From contig DATHYT010000106.1 of NCBI GenBank assembly GCA_035459025.1, positions 1 through 8,657 on the forward strand: 8,657 bases of DNA, in the 5' to 3' direction. Each line of letters opens with the position of its first letter. Positions within the stretch are counted from its first letter, which is position 1. Shown here piece after piece: positions 1 through 6,003 of the stretch. A program made the position numbers and the translations under genes. A model generated the notes under the pieces. It saw only the letters and a program-made list of their open reading frames with translations. It ran no database searches and was not told where the DNA came from. The stretch is from JAABQT01 sp035459025 (lineage in GTDB: Bacteria > Pseudomonadota > Gammaproteobacteria > Burkholderiales > SG8-39).

Positions 1-702
1 CAGCGCCAGGTTCCACACCACCTTGTCGACATAGACGTGCTTGCCGCCGGTGGTGCCCGAGGGCTTTTCCTTGCGCGGCTTGTACTTGTCGAACTTGACG
101 TACACCGCCTTGTCGCCCGGCTTGAACTCGTCCTTGACGAAGACGTACGGCCCCGAGCCGATGTACTCGGTGATCTGCTTGGTCGGATCCGTCTCGGCGA
201 CCCGCTTCGGCATAATGAAGGGCACGTTCGACGACGGCTTGCCGAGCGCCTCGAGCACGAAGCCGCAGGGCTCGCGGAGGAAGATGCGGAACGTGTCCGC
301 CGCCGGCGCGTCCATGCGCTCGACGAAAGTCATCAGCGCCACGCCCATCGCGTCGCGCTTGCCCCAGCGCGCGAGCGACGCCACCACGTCCTCGCCGGTC
401 ACCGGCGCGCCGTCGTGGAACTGCAGGCCCTTCCTCAGCTTGAAGGTCCACAGGCGGTGGTCGGGCGACTCGGTCCAGCTCTCCACCATCTGTGGCTGCA
501 CCTGGCTCTTCTCGTCGGTGCCAAAGAGCGTGTCGTAGATCATGTAGCCGTGGTTGCGGCTCATGTACGCCGTGGTCCAGACCGGATCGAGGATCGCGAG
601 GTTCGAGTGCGGTACCACGCGCAGCACCTTGTCCTGGGCGGAGACGGAGAACGCGGCGCCGGCCGCGGTCAGCAAAACAAAGGCGAGGATCTTGCGGTTC
701 AT
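1..702 (-). CDS. ABC transporter periplasmic substrate-binding protein, SBP family 5 (dipeptide/oligopeptide type), C-terminus cut by window
   Basis: This gene reads leftward from the ATG at 702 and is still open at base 1, giving 234 codons of a protein that normally has about 500-540 residues. It would capture a peptide or similar solute in the periplasm and pass it to a Dpp/Opp-type permease. Residues 1-22 form a Sec signal peptide (MNRK, a hydrophobic stretch, then SVSA before QDK). There is no lipobox cysteine, so the product should be soluble. The family signature lies at about residues 70-98 (PQMVESWTESPD, then LWTFKLRKGLQFHDG), followed by the typical VTGEDVVASLARW. SGPY at 183-186 is also typical of the class. 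An AAAGGA ribosome site lies 7 bases before the start. The gene is divergent from the MlrC-like gene, which suggests linked function. Class is certain; ligand is unknown, as family 5 proteins also bind nickel, opines and glutathione. Confidence 0.9.
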   Translation of the reverse strand, partial: MNRKILAFVLLTAAGAAFSVSAQDKVLRVVPHSNLAILDPVWTTAYMSRNHGYMIYDTLFGTDEKSQVQPQMVESWTESPDHRLWTFKLRKGLQFHDGAPVTGEDVVASLARWGKRDAMGVALMTFVERMDAPAADTFRIFLREPCGFVLEALGKPSSNVPFIMPKRVAETDPTKQITEYIGSGPYVFVKDEFKPGDKAVYVKFDKYKPRKEKPSGTTGGKHVYVDKVVWNLAL

Positions 703-748
703 GCGGGTATCCTTTGCGCTCGGATTGGCAAAAACAGGTTAGCAGGCC
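703..748. promoter_or_regulatory. Compact divergent intergenic region between binding-protein and mlrC-like genes
   Basis: Only 46 bases separate the two divergent start codons. The minus-strand gene has a clear Shine-Dalgarno site, AAAGGA on the minus strand at 710-715. The plus-strand gene has only a weak AGCAGG just before its ATG. I find no convincing -35/-10 pair for either direction, so at least one promoter probably lies inside the opposing coding region. No operator-like palindrome is evident. Confidence 0.4.
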
Positions 749-2254
749 ATGGCACGCATCGCAATCGGCGGTTTCCAGCACGAAACGAACACCTTCGCGC
801 CTTCGCCGGCGGACTACGCCGCGTTCGAGGCGGGCGGCGGCTGGCCCGGCGTGCAGTACGGCGAGCCCCTGTTCGGGGCGGTGGCCGGCGCCAACATTCC
901 GGCCGCGGGCGCGATCGACGCGCTGCGCGCCGCGGGCCACCGGCTCGTCGGCACGGCCTGGGCGGCCGCCAGCCCGTCGGCGGCGGTCACCAGCGACGCG
1001 TACGAGCGCATTGCCGGCGAGATGTTGAGGCGCTTGCGCGATGCGCTGCCCGTGGACGGCGTCTACCTCGACCTGCACGGGGCCATGGTGAGCGAGGGCT
1101 TCGACGACGGCGAAGGCGAATTGCTGCGGCGTGTGCGCGAGGCCGTGGGCCCACGCGTGCCGGTGGTGGCGAGCCTCGACCTGCACTGCAACTTCACCCG
1201 GGCGATGTTCGCGGGCGCCGACGCTTTCGTCGCCTACCGCACGTACCCGCACGTCGACATGGCCGAAACCGGGGCGCGCGCTGCCCGCTTGCTGGACAGC
1301 ATGCTCCGCGGCGGCGCGCGGCTCGCGGGCGCCTGGCGCGGCTTCGAGTACCTGACCGGGATCCCCTCGCAATGCTCGTTCATCGAGCCGTGCAAGGGCC
1401 TGTACGCCGACCTGGCGGCGCTGGAAAAGAAGTTCGATACGTCGCTCTCCTTCACGCCCGGCTTCCCGATGGCCGACTTCGCCGAATGCGGCATGGCGGT
1501 CCAGGCCTACGGCACGGACGCGAAACGCGTGGAGCAGGCGGTGCAAGAGCTGCGCGGGCGGGTCGCCGACGCGGAAAAGGACTTCGCGCTCGATCTGCAC
1601 CTGCCCGACGAAGCGGTGCGGCGTGCGGGCGCGCGCGGTGCCCCCGGCCGGCCGGTGGTGCTCGCCGACACGCAGGACAATCCGGGCGCCGGCGGCAACG
1701 GCGACACCACGGGACTGCTGCGCGCGCTGATCGGGCAGCGCGCCGAAGGCGCGGCGCTCGGGCTGCTCATCGACAAGGACGCCGCGGCGAAGGCGCACGC
1801 GGCGGGGCAGGGCGCCACGCTCGGCTTCTCGCTGGGCGGAAAGTCGCGCATCCCCGGCGATGCGCCCTTCGAAGGCGAGTTCACGGTCGAGCGCCTCGGC
1901 GACGGCAAGTTCACCTGCACCGGGCCGATGTTCAAGGGCTTTCGCATGACCCTCGGCAGCATGGCGCTCCTGCGCAGCACGTCGGCGCCCGGGGTGCGCG
2001 TGGTGCTTGCCTCGCGCAAGGTGCAGGCCGCGGACCAGGAGATGTTCCGCCACGTCGGCATCGAGCCGGTAAAGGAGCGCATCCTCGCGCTGAAGAGCTC
2101 GGTGCATTTCCGCGCCGACTTCGAGCCGATCGCGAAGGAAGTGCTGGTGGTGAAGGCGCCGGGGCCGGCGCTTGCCGACCCGACGGAGTTCAAGTGGACC
2201 AAGCTCAGGAAGGGCGTGCGCCTGCGGCCGCTCGGGCCCGCGCACGCGGGCTGA
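749..2254 (+). CDS. M81 family metallopeptidase, MlrC (microcystinase C)-like
   Basis: This 501-residue protein has the length and both domains of the M81/MlrC family. It starts with the hallmark GGFQHETNTF (residues 7-16). Further landmarks are DLHGAM (108-113), SLDLHCNFT (142-150) and YRTYPHVDMAETG (163-175). The C-terminal domain contains DTQDNPGAGGNGDTT (307-321). H110, D144, H146 and H168 keep the spacing of H150, D184, H186 and H208, the metal-site region of Sphingomonas MlrC as I recall it, so a zinc-dependent hydrolase is likely. There is no signal peptide, so it should be cytoplasmic. MlrC itself cleaves linearised microcystin fragments, but most family members occur in bacteria that do not degrade microcystin and their substrates are unknown. 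The divergent peptide-type binding protein suggests an imported peptide or amide as substrate. The start at 749 is supported because the family motif begins within seven residues. Confidence 0.9.
   Translation: MARIAIGGFQHETNTFAPSPADYAAFEAGGGWPGVQYGEPLFGAVAGANIPAAGAIDALRAAGHRLVGTAWAAASPSAAVTSDAYERIAGEMLRRLRDALPVDGVYLDLHGAMVSEGFDDGEGELLRRVREAVGPRVPVVASLDLHCNFTRAMFAGADAFVAYRTYPHVDMAETGARAARLLDSMLRGGARLAGAWRGFEYLTGIPSQCSFIEPCKGLYADLAALEKKFDTSLSFTPGFPMADFAECGMAVQAYGTDAKRVEQAVQELRGRVADAEKDFALDLHLPDEAVRRAGARGAPGRPVVLADTQDNPGAGGNGDTTGLLRALIGQRAEGAALGLLIDKDAAAKAHAAGQGATLGFSLGGKSRIPGDAPFEGEFTVERLGDGKFTCTGPMFKGFRMTLGSMALLRSTSAPGVRVVLASRKVQAADQEMFRHVGIEPVKERILALKSSVHFRADFEPIAKEVLVVKAPGPALADPTEFKWTKLRKGVRLRPLGPAHAG
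2236..2251. repeat. GC-rich inverted repeat at the 3' end of the mlrC-like gene
   Basis: GCCCGCG and CGCGGGC flank a two-base centre (more realistically a 6-bp stem with a 4-base loop) in the last codons of the mlrC-like gene, just before its stop. There is no T-run on either side. It could form the stem of a weak bidirectional transcription barrier between the two converging genes, but in DNA this GC-rich it may be chance. Confidence 0.3.
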
Positions 2255-2258
2255 TCGT

Positions 2259-3146
2259 CTAGGCGGCGACCGACTGCAGCAGCGAGTCGTGCCGCGGCGC
2301 CCAGCCGAGCTCGCGCCGCGCGCGCGTCGCGCGAACGCGCGAATTGGAGCCGTAGGTATAGGCGGCGGGGCCTTCGCCCAACTCCACGATCGACTCCTCC
2401 CGCGTCATCGGCTGCGTGCGCCCGCCGTAGCCCAGCGCGCGGCTGATCGCTTCGCATAGCGCGCGCATCGAGCACTCGCCGTTCTCCGCCCAGTACGACG
2501 CGCCGGCCGGGGCCTTGTCGAGCGCACGCAGGTACAGCTCGACGAGGTCGTCGATGTGCACGTTCGCCCAGATGTTCTCGCCGCGCCCCACGTGGCGCGC
2601 GATGCCGGATTTCTTCGCCAGCGCCGTGAGCCGCGGAACCTGGATGCTCTGCCTGTGTGCGCCGCGCCCCGGCCCGTAGATCAGGCTCGGGGCAATGACG
2701 ATCGCGCGTACGCCTTCGCCGGCGGCTGCCAGCACGCGCGCGCCGACGGCGACGCGCGCCGCGCGTCCGGGTCCGGGCGCAAACGGCGTGTCGTCGTCGT
2801 AGATCTTCTCTCTCGCCTCGCCCCAGGCCTGGTCGCCGACGATGCTCGAGCCGCTGGTGTGGATGAACGGCTTGCCGCTGCCCGCGAGCGCCGCCAGCAT
2901 CGCTTCGACCGAAGCGCGGTGGTCGGCGTCGGCGGTGTGGATCACGGCATCGGCTTCGCGCGCCTGGCGTGCGAGCAGCGCGCCGTCGTCCAGCGTGCCG
3001 GATACCGGCTCGATGCCGAGCGCGCGCACCAGCTCGGCTTTCTGCGCGCTGCGCACCAGCCCGGCGACCCGGTGTCCAGCGGCGCGCAGGGCCGTCGCCA
3101 CCGAGCCGCCGATGTAGCCGGAAGCGCCGGTGACGAAAACCTTCAT
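2259..3146 (-). CDS. NAD(P)-binding extended SDR-like protein (epimerase/dehydratase family) lacking the YxxxK motif
   Basis: The 295-residue product opens with a Rossmann nucleotide-binding motif, GASGYIG (residues 7-13). An arginine follows strand 2 (LVRS, R32), which often goes with NADP preference. The serine-containing segment HTSGSS (96-101) corresponds to the catalytic serine strand. GENIWANVHIDDLVELYLRA (189-208) and LGWAPR (280-285) are typical of NAD-dependent epimerase/dehydratase-like proteins. The expected Tyr-xxx-Lys pair is absent: the equivalent helix reads RAARVAVGARVLAA (128-141). That places it among atypical SDRs that may bind a nucleotide without classical catalysis, or use other residues. 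It is translationally coupled to the upstream amidase by an ATGA overlap and has no evident ribosome site of its own. The reaction and substrate are unknown. Its stop lies 4 bases from that of the converging mlrC-like gene. Confidence 0.85.
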   Translation of the reverse strand: MKVFVTGASGYIGGSVATALRAAGHRVAGLVRSAQKAELVRALGIEPVSGTLDDGALLARQAREADAVIHTADADHRASVEAMLAALAGSGKPFIHTSGSSIVGDQAWGEAREKIYDDDTPFAPGPGRAARVAVGARVLAAAGEGVRAIVIAPSLIYGPGRGAHRQSIQVPRLTALAKKSGIARHVGRGENIWANVHIDDLVELYLRALDKAPAGASYWAENGECSMRALCEAISRALGYGGRTQPMTREESIVELGEGPAAYTYGSNSRVRATRARRELGWAPRHDSLLQSVAA

Positions 3147-4543
3147 CGCAGCGCGGGCCAGGGCCTCTGCGTCGGGCGCAGGTCCTCGATGGCGCGCGCA
3201 AGCTTAAGCACGCCGACATCGTCGAAGCGCTTGCCAGCGAGCTGCACGCCGATCGGCAGCCCGTCGGCGCTGAAGGTCCAGTTGATCGATGCTGCGGGTT
3301 GCTCCGACATGTTGTAGGGCACGGTGAACGCGATGTGCGGCAGCGCGTTGTGCGGATCGTTGCCCGGGCACGGCAGCTCGGCCTCGTAGGGCAGGATCGG
3401 CGACACGGGCGAGAGCACGAAATCGAACGGCTCGCTGGCCGCCACCGCGGCTTCACGCATCGCCATCACCTGGCCGTAGGCCTGCATCACGTCGCGTCCG
3501 GAGAAATCCTTCGCGCGCCAGGTGCACCACTCGGCGATGAACGGCAGCACCTTCTTCTGCCGCTCGGGCGGCAGCTGCGCGAAATCGTTGTGCGAGCGTG
3601 CCTCGAAGAAGCGCGCGGCGCCGTCGAGCATCTCGGCCGTGAGAAAGCTCGGGATCTCCTCGACCTCGGCGCCCGCCGCAGCAAGCGCCTTGGCCGCGGC
3701 CTGCGCCGCGGCGCGCACCTCCGCGTGCACCGGAAGCCCGGCGCGCATGTCGGGCAGCAAGCCGATTCGCAGCTTCTTCAGGTCGAGCCCGTGGAGTTCC
3801 GCCGTGAAGTCGGTCGGCCGGTAGGGCAGGCTCATGAAGTCGCGCGCATCGGGCAGCGCGAGCCAGTTCATCATCGCCGCCGCGGCTTCGACGTCGCGCG
3901 TCATCGGGCCGGTGACGCGGCCCATGAAGGGCGGGTACACCGGCACGCGCCCGAGGCTGGGCTTGAGCGCGAAGATGCCGCAGTGCGTCGCCGGCAGCCG
4001 TACCGAGCCGCCGATGTCGGTGCCAAGATGCAGCGGCGCGTAGCCCGCCGCGGCGGCGGCGCCCGCGCCGGAGCTCGAGCCCGAGGTATTTCTGTCGGTG
4101 TTCCACGGGTTGCGCGTGACGCCGTGCACGCTCGACAGGCCCGAGGAGAGCATCCCGTAGTCGGGCATGGTGGTCTTGCCCAGGATCACGCAGCCCGCCT
4201 GGCGCAGGCGCGCCGCGGGCGGCGCGTCGGCGCCGGCCGGTGCGGCCGGCTCGTTGGCCGCGGTGCCGATCGGCGCCGGATCGCCCTTGGTGTGGATGTT
4301 CTCCTTGATCGTCACCGGCACGCCGTCTAGCGGCGACAGCGGCGCCTGCACGCGCCAGCGCCCTTCGGCGTCGCGCGCCTGCTTCAGCGCCGCGTCGCGG
4401 CGGATCAGGTACATGGCGTTCAGGCGCGGCTCCCAGGCCTCGATGTGGTCGAGGAGCGCCCGCGTCGCTTCGACCGGGGAGAGCTCGCCGCCCTCGTAGC
4501 TGGCGGCGATTTCGGCGGCGCTGAGTTCGTGGATGGCGGCCAT
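3143..4543 (-). CDS. Amidase signature (AS) family amidase
   Basis: This 466-residue protein is a complete amidase-signature hydrolase (C-N bond hydrolysis of a carboxamide to acid plus ammonia or amine). The Ser-cisSer-Lys triad is visible: K80 in GVPVTIKEN, S157 in the NTSGSSSGAGA stretch (152-162) and the nucleophile S180 in GTDIGGSVRLPA (174-185). The spacing matches fatty acid amide hydrolase. FALKPSLGRVP (191-201) follows, as expected. There is no signal peptide, so it should be cytoplasmic. The family covers acetamidases, aryl amidases, allophanate and 6-aminohexanoate-cyclic-dimer hydrolases and GatA. GatA is unlikely because no gatB or gatC lies nearby. Its end overlaps the start of the SDR-like gene, so the two form an operon. 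The N-terminus (ELSAAEIAASYEGGELSPVEA) is typical, supporting the start at 4543, although no Shine-Dalgarno site precedes it. Confidence 0.93.
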   Translation of the reverse strand: MAAIHELSAAEIAASYEGGELSPVEATRALLDHIEAWEPRLNAMYLIRRDAALKQARDAEGRWRVQAPLSPLDGVPVTIKENIHTKGDPAPIGTAANEPAAPAGADAPPAARLRQAGCVILGKTTMPDYGMLSSGLSSVHGVTRNPWNTDRNTSGSSSGAGAAAAAGYAPLHLGTDIGGSVRLPATHCGIFALKPSLGRVPVYPPFMGRVTGPMTRDVEAAAAMMNWLALPDARDFMSLPYRPTDFTAELHGLDLKKLRIGLLPDMRAGLPVHAEVRAAAQAAAKALAAAGAEVEEIPSFLTAEMLDGAARFFEARSHNDFAQLPPERQKKVLPFIAEWCTWRAKDFSGRDVMQAYGQVMAMREAAVAASEPFDFVLSPVSPILPYEAELPCPGNDPHNALPHIAFTVPYNMSEQPAASINWTFSADGLPIGVQLAGKRFDDVGVLKLARAIEDLRPTQRPWPALR

Positions 4544-4552
4544 GGCGTTCGA

Positions 4553-4562
4553 GTTATATATA
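4553..4562 (-). promoter_or_regulatory. Candidate -10 region for the amidase-SDR operon
   Basis: On the minus strand this reads TATATATAAC, with TATATA or TATAAC as possible -10 hexamers. It ends 9 bases before the amidase ATG, so transcription would start about 0-7 bases before the start codon, giving a leaderless or nearly leaderless mRNA. That fits the lack of a ribosome site. No good -35 hexamer is visible. The eight-base core (4555-4562) is palindromic and could instead be part of an operator. Confidence 0.4.
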
Positions 4563-4580
4563 CCGTACGCGAGGATAATT

Positions 4581-4598
4581 CTGTAGTATTTCCGTCAT
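4581..4598 (+). promoter_or_regulatory. Candidate Pho box (PhoB-binding site) upstream of ugpB
   Basis: CTGTAGTATTTCCGTCAT matches the E. coli Pho box consensus (two CTGTCAT direct repeats 11 bases apart around an AT-rich spacer) at 14 of 18 positions. The second repeat, CCGTCAT, matches 6 of 7 and the first, CTGTAGT, 5 of 7. Ten bases after it, CAGCAT (4609-4614) sits where a PhoB-dependent -10 element belongs. It matches TATAAT at only 3 of 6 positions but includes the key second A and last T. Transcription would then start near 4621, just ahead of the ribosome site. E. coli ugp is a known PhoB target, which makes the match credible. Confidence 0.6.
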
Positions 4599-4631
4599 GT
4601 GGCGGCGACAGCATCGCCACTTTCACAGGAT

Positions 4632-4640
4632 AAGAGGAGA
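4632..4640 (+). promoter_or_regulatory. Ribosome binding site that fixes the ugpB start
   Basis: AAGAGGAGA is a strong Shine-Dalgarno sequence, with its AGGAG core 5 bases before the ATG at 4645. It selects this ATG over an in-frame ATG at 4597, which would add 16 residues ahead of an otherwise perfect signal peptide and would lie across the Pho-box end. Confidence 0.9.
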
Positions 4641-4644
4641 TTCC

Positions 4645-5955
4645 ATGAAACTCAGATTGCTTGCCGCGGCATTGGCCGCCGCCGGCGCGTTCGCGGCGCC
4701 GGCGCAGGCGCAGAAGGAAATCAACTGGTGGCATTCGATGGGCGGCGCGCTCGGCGAGCGCACCAACGAGATCGCGGCCGGGTTCAATGCCAGCCAATCG
4801 GAGTGGAAAGTCAACGCAATCTACAAGGGCAGCTATCCGGAGTCGATGACCGCCGCGATCGCGGCCTTCCGCGCCGGCAACCCGCCGCACATCGTCCAGG
4901 TGTTCGAGGTCGGCACGGCGACCATGATGGCCGCCAAAGGCGCCGTCAAACCCGTCTACCAGCTGATGAAAGAGGCCAACGAGCCTTTCGATCCCAAGAA
5001 CTACCTGGGCGCGGTCGCGGGCTACTACACCGACACCAAGGGCAACCTGCTGTCGATGCCGTTCAACAGCTCGACGCCGGTGTTCTACGTGAACAAGGAC
5101 GCGTTCAAGAAAGCGGGCCTGGATGCCGAGAAGGCGCCCAAGACATGGAAGGAGTTCGAGGCCGCGGCAGCCAAGCTGAAGGCGGCGGGCCAGGAGTGCG
5201 TGTACACGTCGAGCTGGCCGTCCTGGGTCCACGTGGAGAACTTCAGCGCCTGGCACAACCTGCCCATCGGCACCAAGTCGAACGGCTTCGGCGGGCTGGA
5301 CACGCGCTTCACGATCAATTCGCCGGCGCACGTGAAGCACGTGGGCATGCTCGGCGAGTTCGTGAAGAAGGGCTACTTTACCTACGCCGGCCTCGGCAAC
5401 AAGGGTGACGCCAAGTTCGCGAGCGGCGAATGCGCCATGTTCACCGGCAGCTCGGGCGCGCAGGCCAACATCAAGAAGCTGGACAAGTTCGCGTTCTCAG
5501 TGAATTTCCTGCCGTACCACGACGATGTCAAGGGTGCGCCGCAGAACTCGATCATCGGCGGTGCCACCCTGTGGGTGCTGTCGCAGAAGGACAAGAGCGT
5601 GTACCCGGGCATCGCCAAGTTCTTCACCTACCTCTCGTCGACCGAGGTTCAGGCGAAGTGGCATCAGCAGACCGGCTACGCGCCCATCACCAATGCCGCG
5701 TACGATGCGACCAAGAAGGCGGGGTTTTACGAGCAGAACCCGGGCACGGATATTTCGGTGCGCCAGCTCAGCTACAAGACGCCGACCGCCAACTCGAAAG
5801 GCCTGCGCTTCGGCAACTTCGTGCAAGGCCGGCAGGTGATCGAGGAGGAGATGGAGGCCGTGTTCGCCGGCAAGAAGGACGCCAAGGCCGCGATGGACGA
5901 CGCGGTCAAGCGCGGCAACGACATCCTGATCCAGTTCCAGAAGGCCAACAAGTAG
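4645..5955 (+). CDS. ugpB: sn-glycerol-3-phosphate ABC transporter, periplasmic substrate-binding protein UgpB
   Basis: UgpB binds sn-glycerol-3-phosphate (and glycerophosphocholine in E. coli) in the periplasm and delivers it to UgpAE. The 436-residue product is almost the length of E. coli UgpB (438) and matches it along its whole length, for example NWWHSMGGALGE (27-38), FEVGTATMMA (87-96), FNSSTPVFYVNKDAFKKAGL (140-159) and GFYEQNPGTD (360-369). Residues 1-22 or 1-23 are a Sec signal peptide ending AQAQ. Ligand-site residues of the E. coli protein as I recall them (mature Y42, E66, S121, W169, W172) correspond to Y64, E88, S143, W191 and W194, all present. R388 in SKGLRFGN is also conserved. 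It is the first gene of the operon, with a strong ribosome site, a candidate Pho box upstream and a hairpin right after its stop. Confidence 0.97.
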   Translation: MKLRLLAAALAAAGAFAAPAQAQKEINWWHSMGGALGERTNEIAAGFNASQSEWKVNAIYKGSYPESMTAAIAAFRAGNPPHIVQVFEVGTATMMAAKGAVKPVYQLMKEANEPFDPKNYLGAVAGYYTDTKGNLLSMPFNSSTPVFYVNKDAFKKAGLDAEKAPKTWKEFEAAAAKLKAAGQECVYTSSWPSWVHVENFSAWHNLPIGTKSNGFGGLDTRFTINSPAHVKHVGMLGEFVKKGYFTYAGLGNKGDAKFASGECAMFTGSSGAQANIKKLDKFAFSVNFLPYHDDVKGAPQNSIIGGATLWVLSQKDKSVYPGIAKFFTYLSSTEVQAKWHQQTGYAPITNAAYDATKKAGFYEQNPGTDISVRQLSYKTPTANSKGLRFGNFVQGRQVIEEEMEAVFAGKKDAKAAMDDAVKRGNDILIQFQKANK

Positions 5956-5967
5956 AGCTCGGGGAAG

Positions 5968-5993
5968 CAAAGGGGCGCTGCGGCGCCCCTTTG
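5968..5993 (+). terminator. Intercistronic hairpin between ugpB and ugpA (attenuator or mRNA-stabilising stem)
   Basis: Bases 5968-5978 pair perfectly with 5983-5993 to give an 11-bp stem, CAAAGGGGCGC against GCGCCCCTTTG, closed by a TGCG tetraloop. It starts 12 bases after the ugpB stop and ends 10 bases before the ugpA start. The A-tract/T-tract base resembles a bidirectional intrinsic terminator, but only three Ts follow the GC stem before GAATT, so partial read-through is expected. Such stems after binding-protein genes usually protect the upstream mRNA or reduce downstream expression, so that binding protein exceeds permease. Confidence 0.75.
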
Positions 5994-6003
5994 AATTCCT
6001 GCC

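Larger units (their letters stand above)
4544..4644. promoter_or_regulatory. Divergent control region between amidase gene and ugpB
   Basis: This 101-base region is much more AT-rich on its left side (4551-4590) than anything around it, as expected for promoters in a GC-rich genome. It holds an alternating T/A tract near the amidase start, a GATAAT at 4574-4579 that could be a plus-strand -10 element, a Pho-box-like sequence at 4581-4598 and the ugpB ribosome site. It must drive both the amidase-SDR pair leftward and ugpBAEC rightward. Confidence 0.75.

Noticed and set aside
37..2262. A 741-codon plus-strand open frame covering the binding-protein gene and the mlrC-like gene in another frame
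   Set aside because: Its translation is arginine/alanine/glycine-rich low-complexity sequence without domains. It is an antisense or out-of-frame shadow produced by high GC; the real proteins in the competing frames carry full family motifs.
1507..3456. A 649-codon minus-strand open frame across the mlrC-like, SDR-like and amidase genes
   Set aside because: The composition is shadow-like (arginine, serine and proline runs), it spans three recognisable genes in other frames, and it contains no family motif.
4232..4250. Inverted repeat GCCGGCC-GGTGC-GGCCGGC
   Set aside because: It lies inside the amidase coding sequence, in an Ala/Pro/Gly-rich stretch, and is explained by codon composition.
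3143..4543. Amidase as GatA, the glutamyl-tRNA(Gln) amidotransferase subunit
   Set aside because: No gatB or gatC nearby; the pairing is with an SDR-like gene.
4574..4579. GATAAT as the main -10 element of ugpB
   Set aside because: The sequence is good, but no -35 hexamer lies at suitable spacing, and it would place the Pho box around and downstream of the transcription start. Kept only as an alternative.
4597..4644. N-terminal extension of UgpB from the upstream in-frame ATG at 4597
   Set aside because: It would put 16 charged, histidine-rich residues before a standard signal peptide. The strong ribosome site at 4632-4640 points to 4645.
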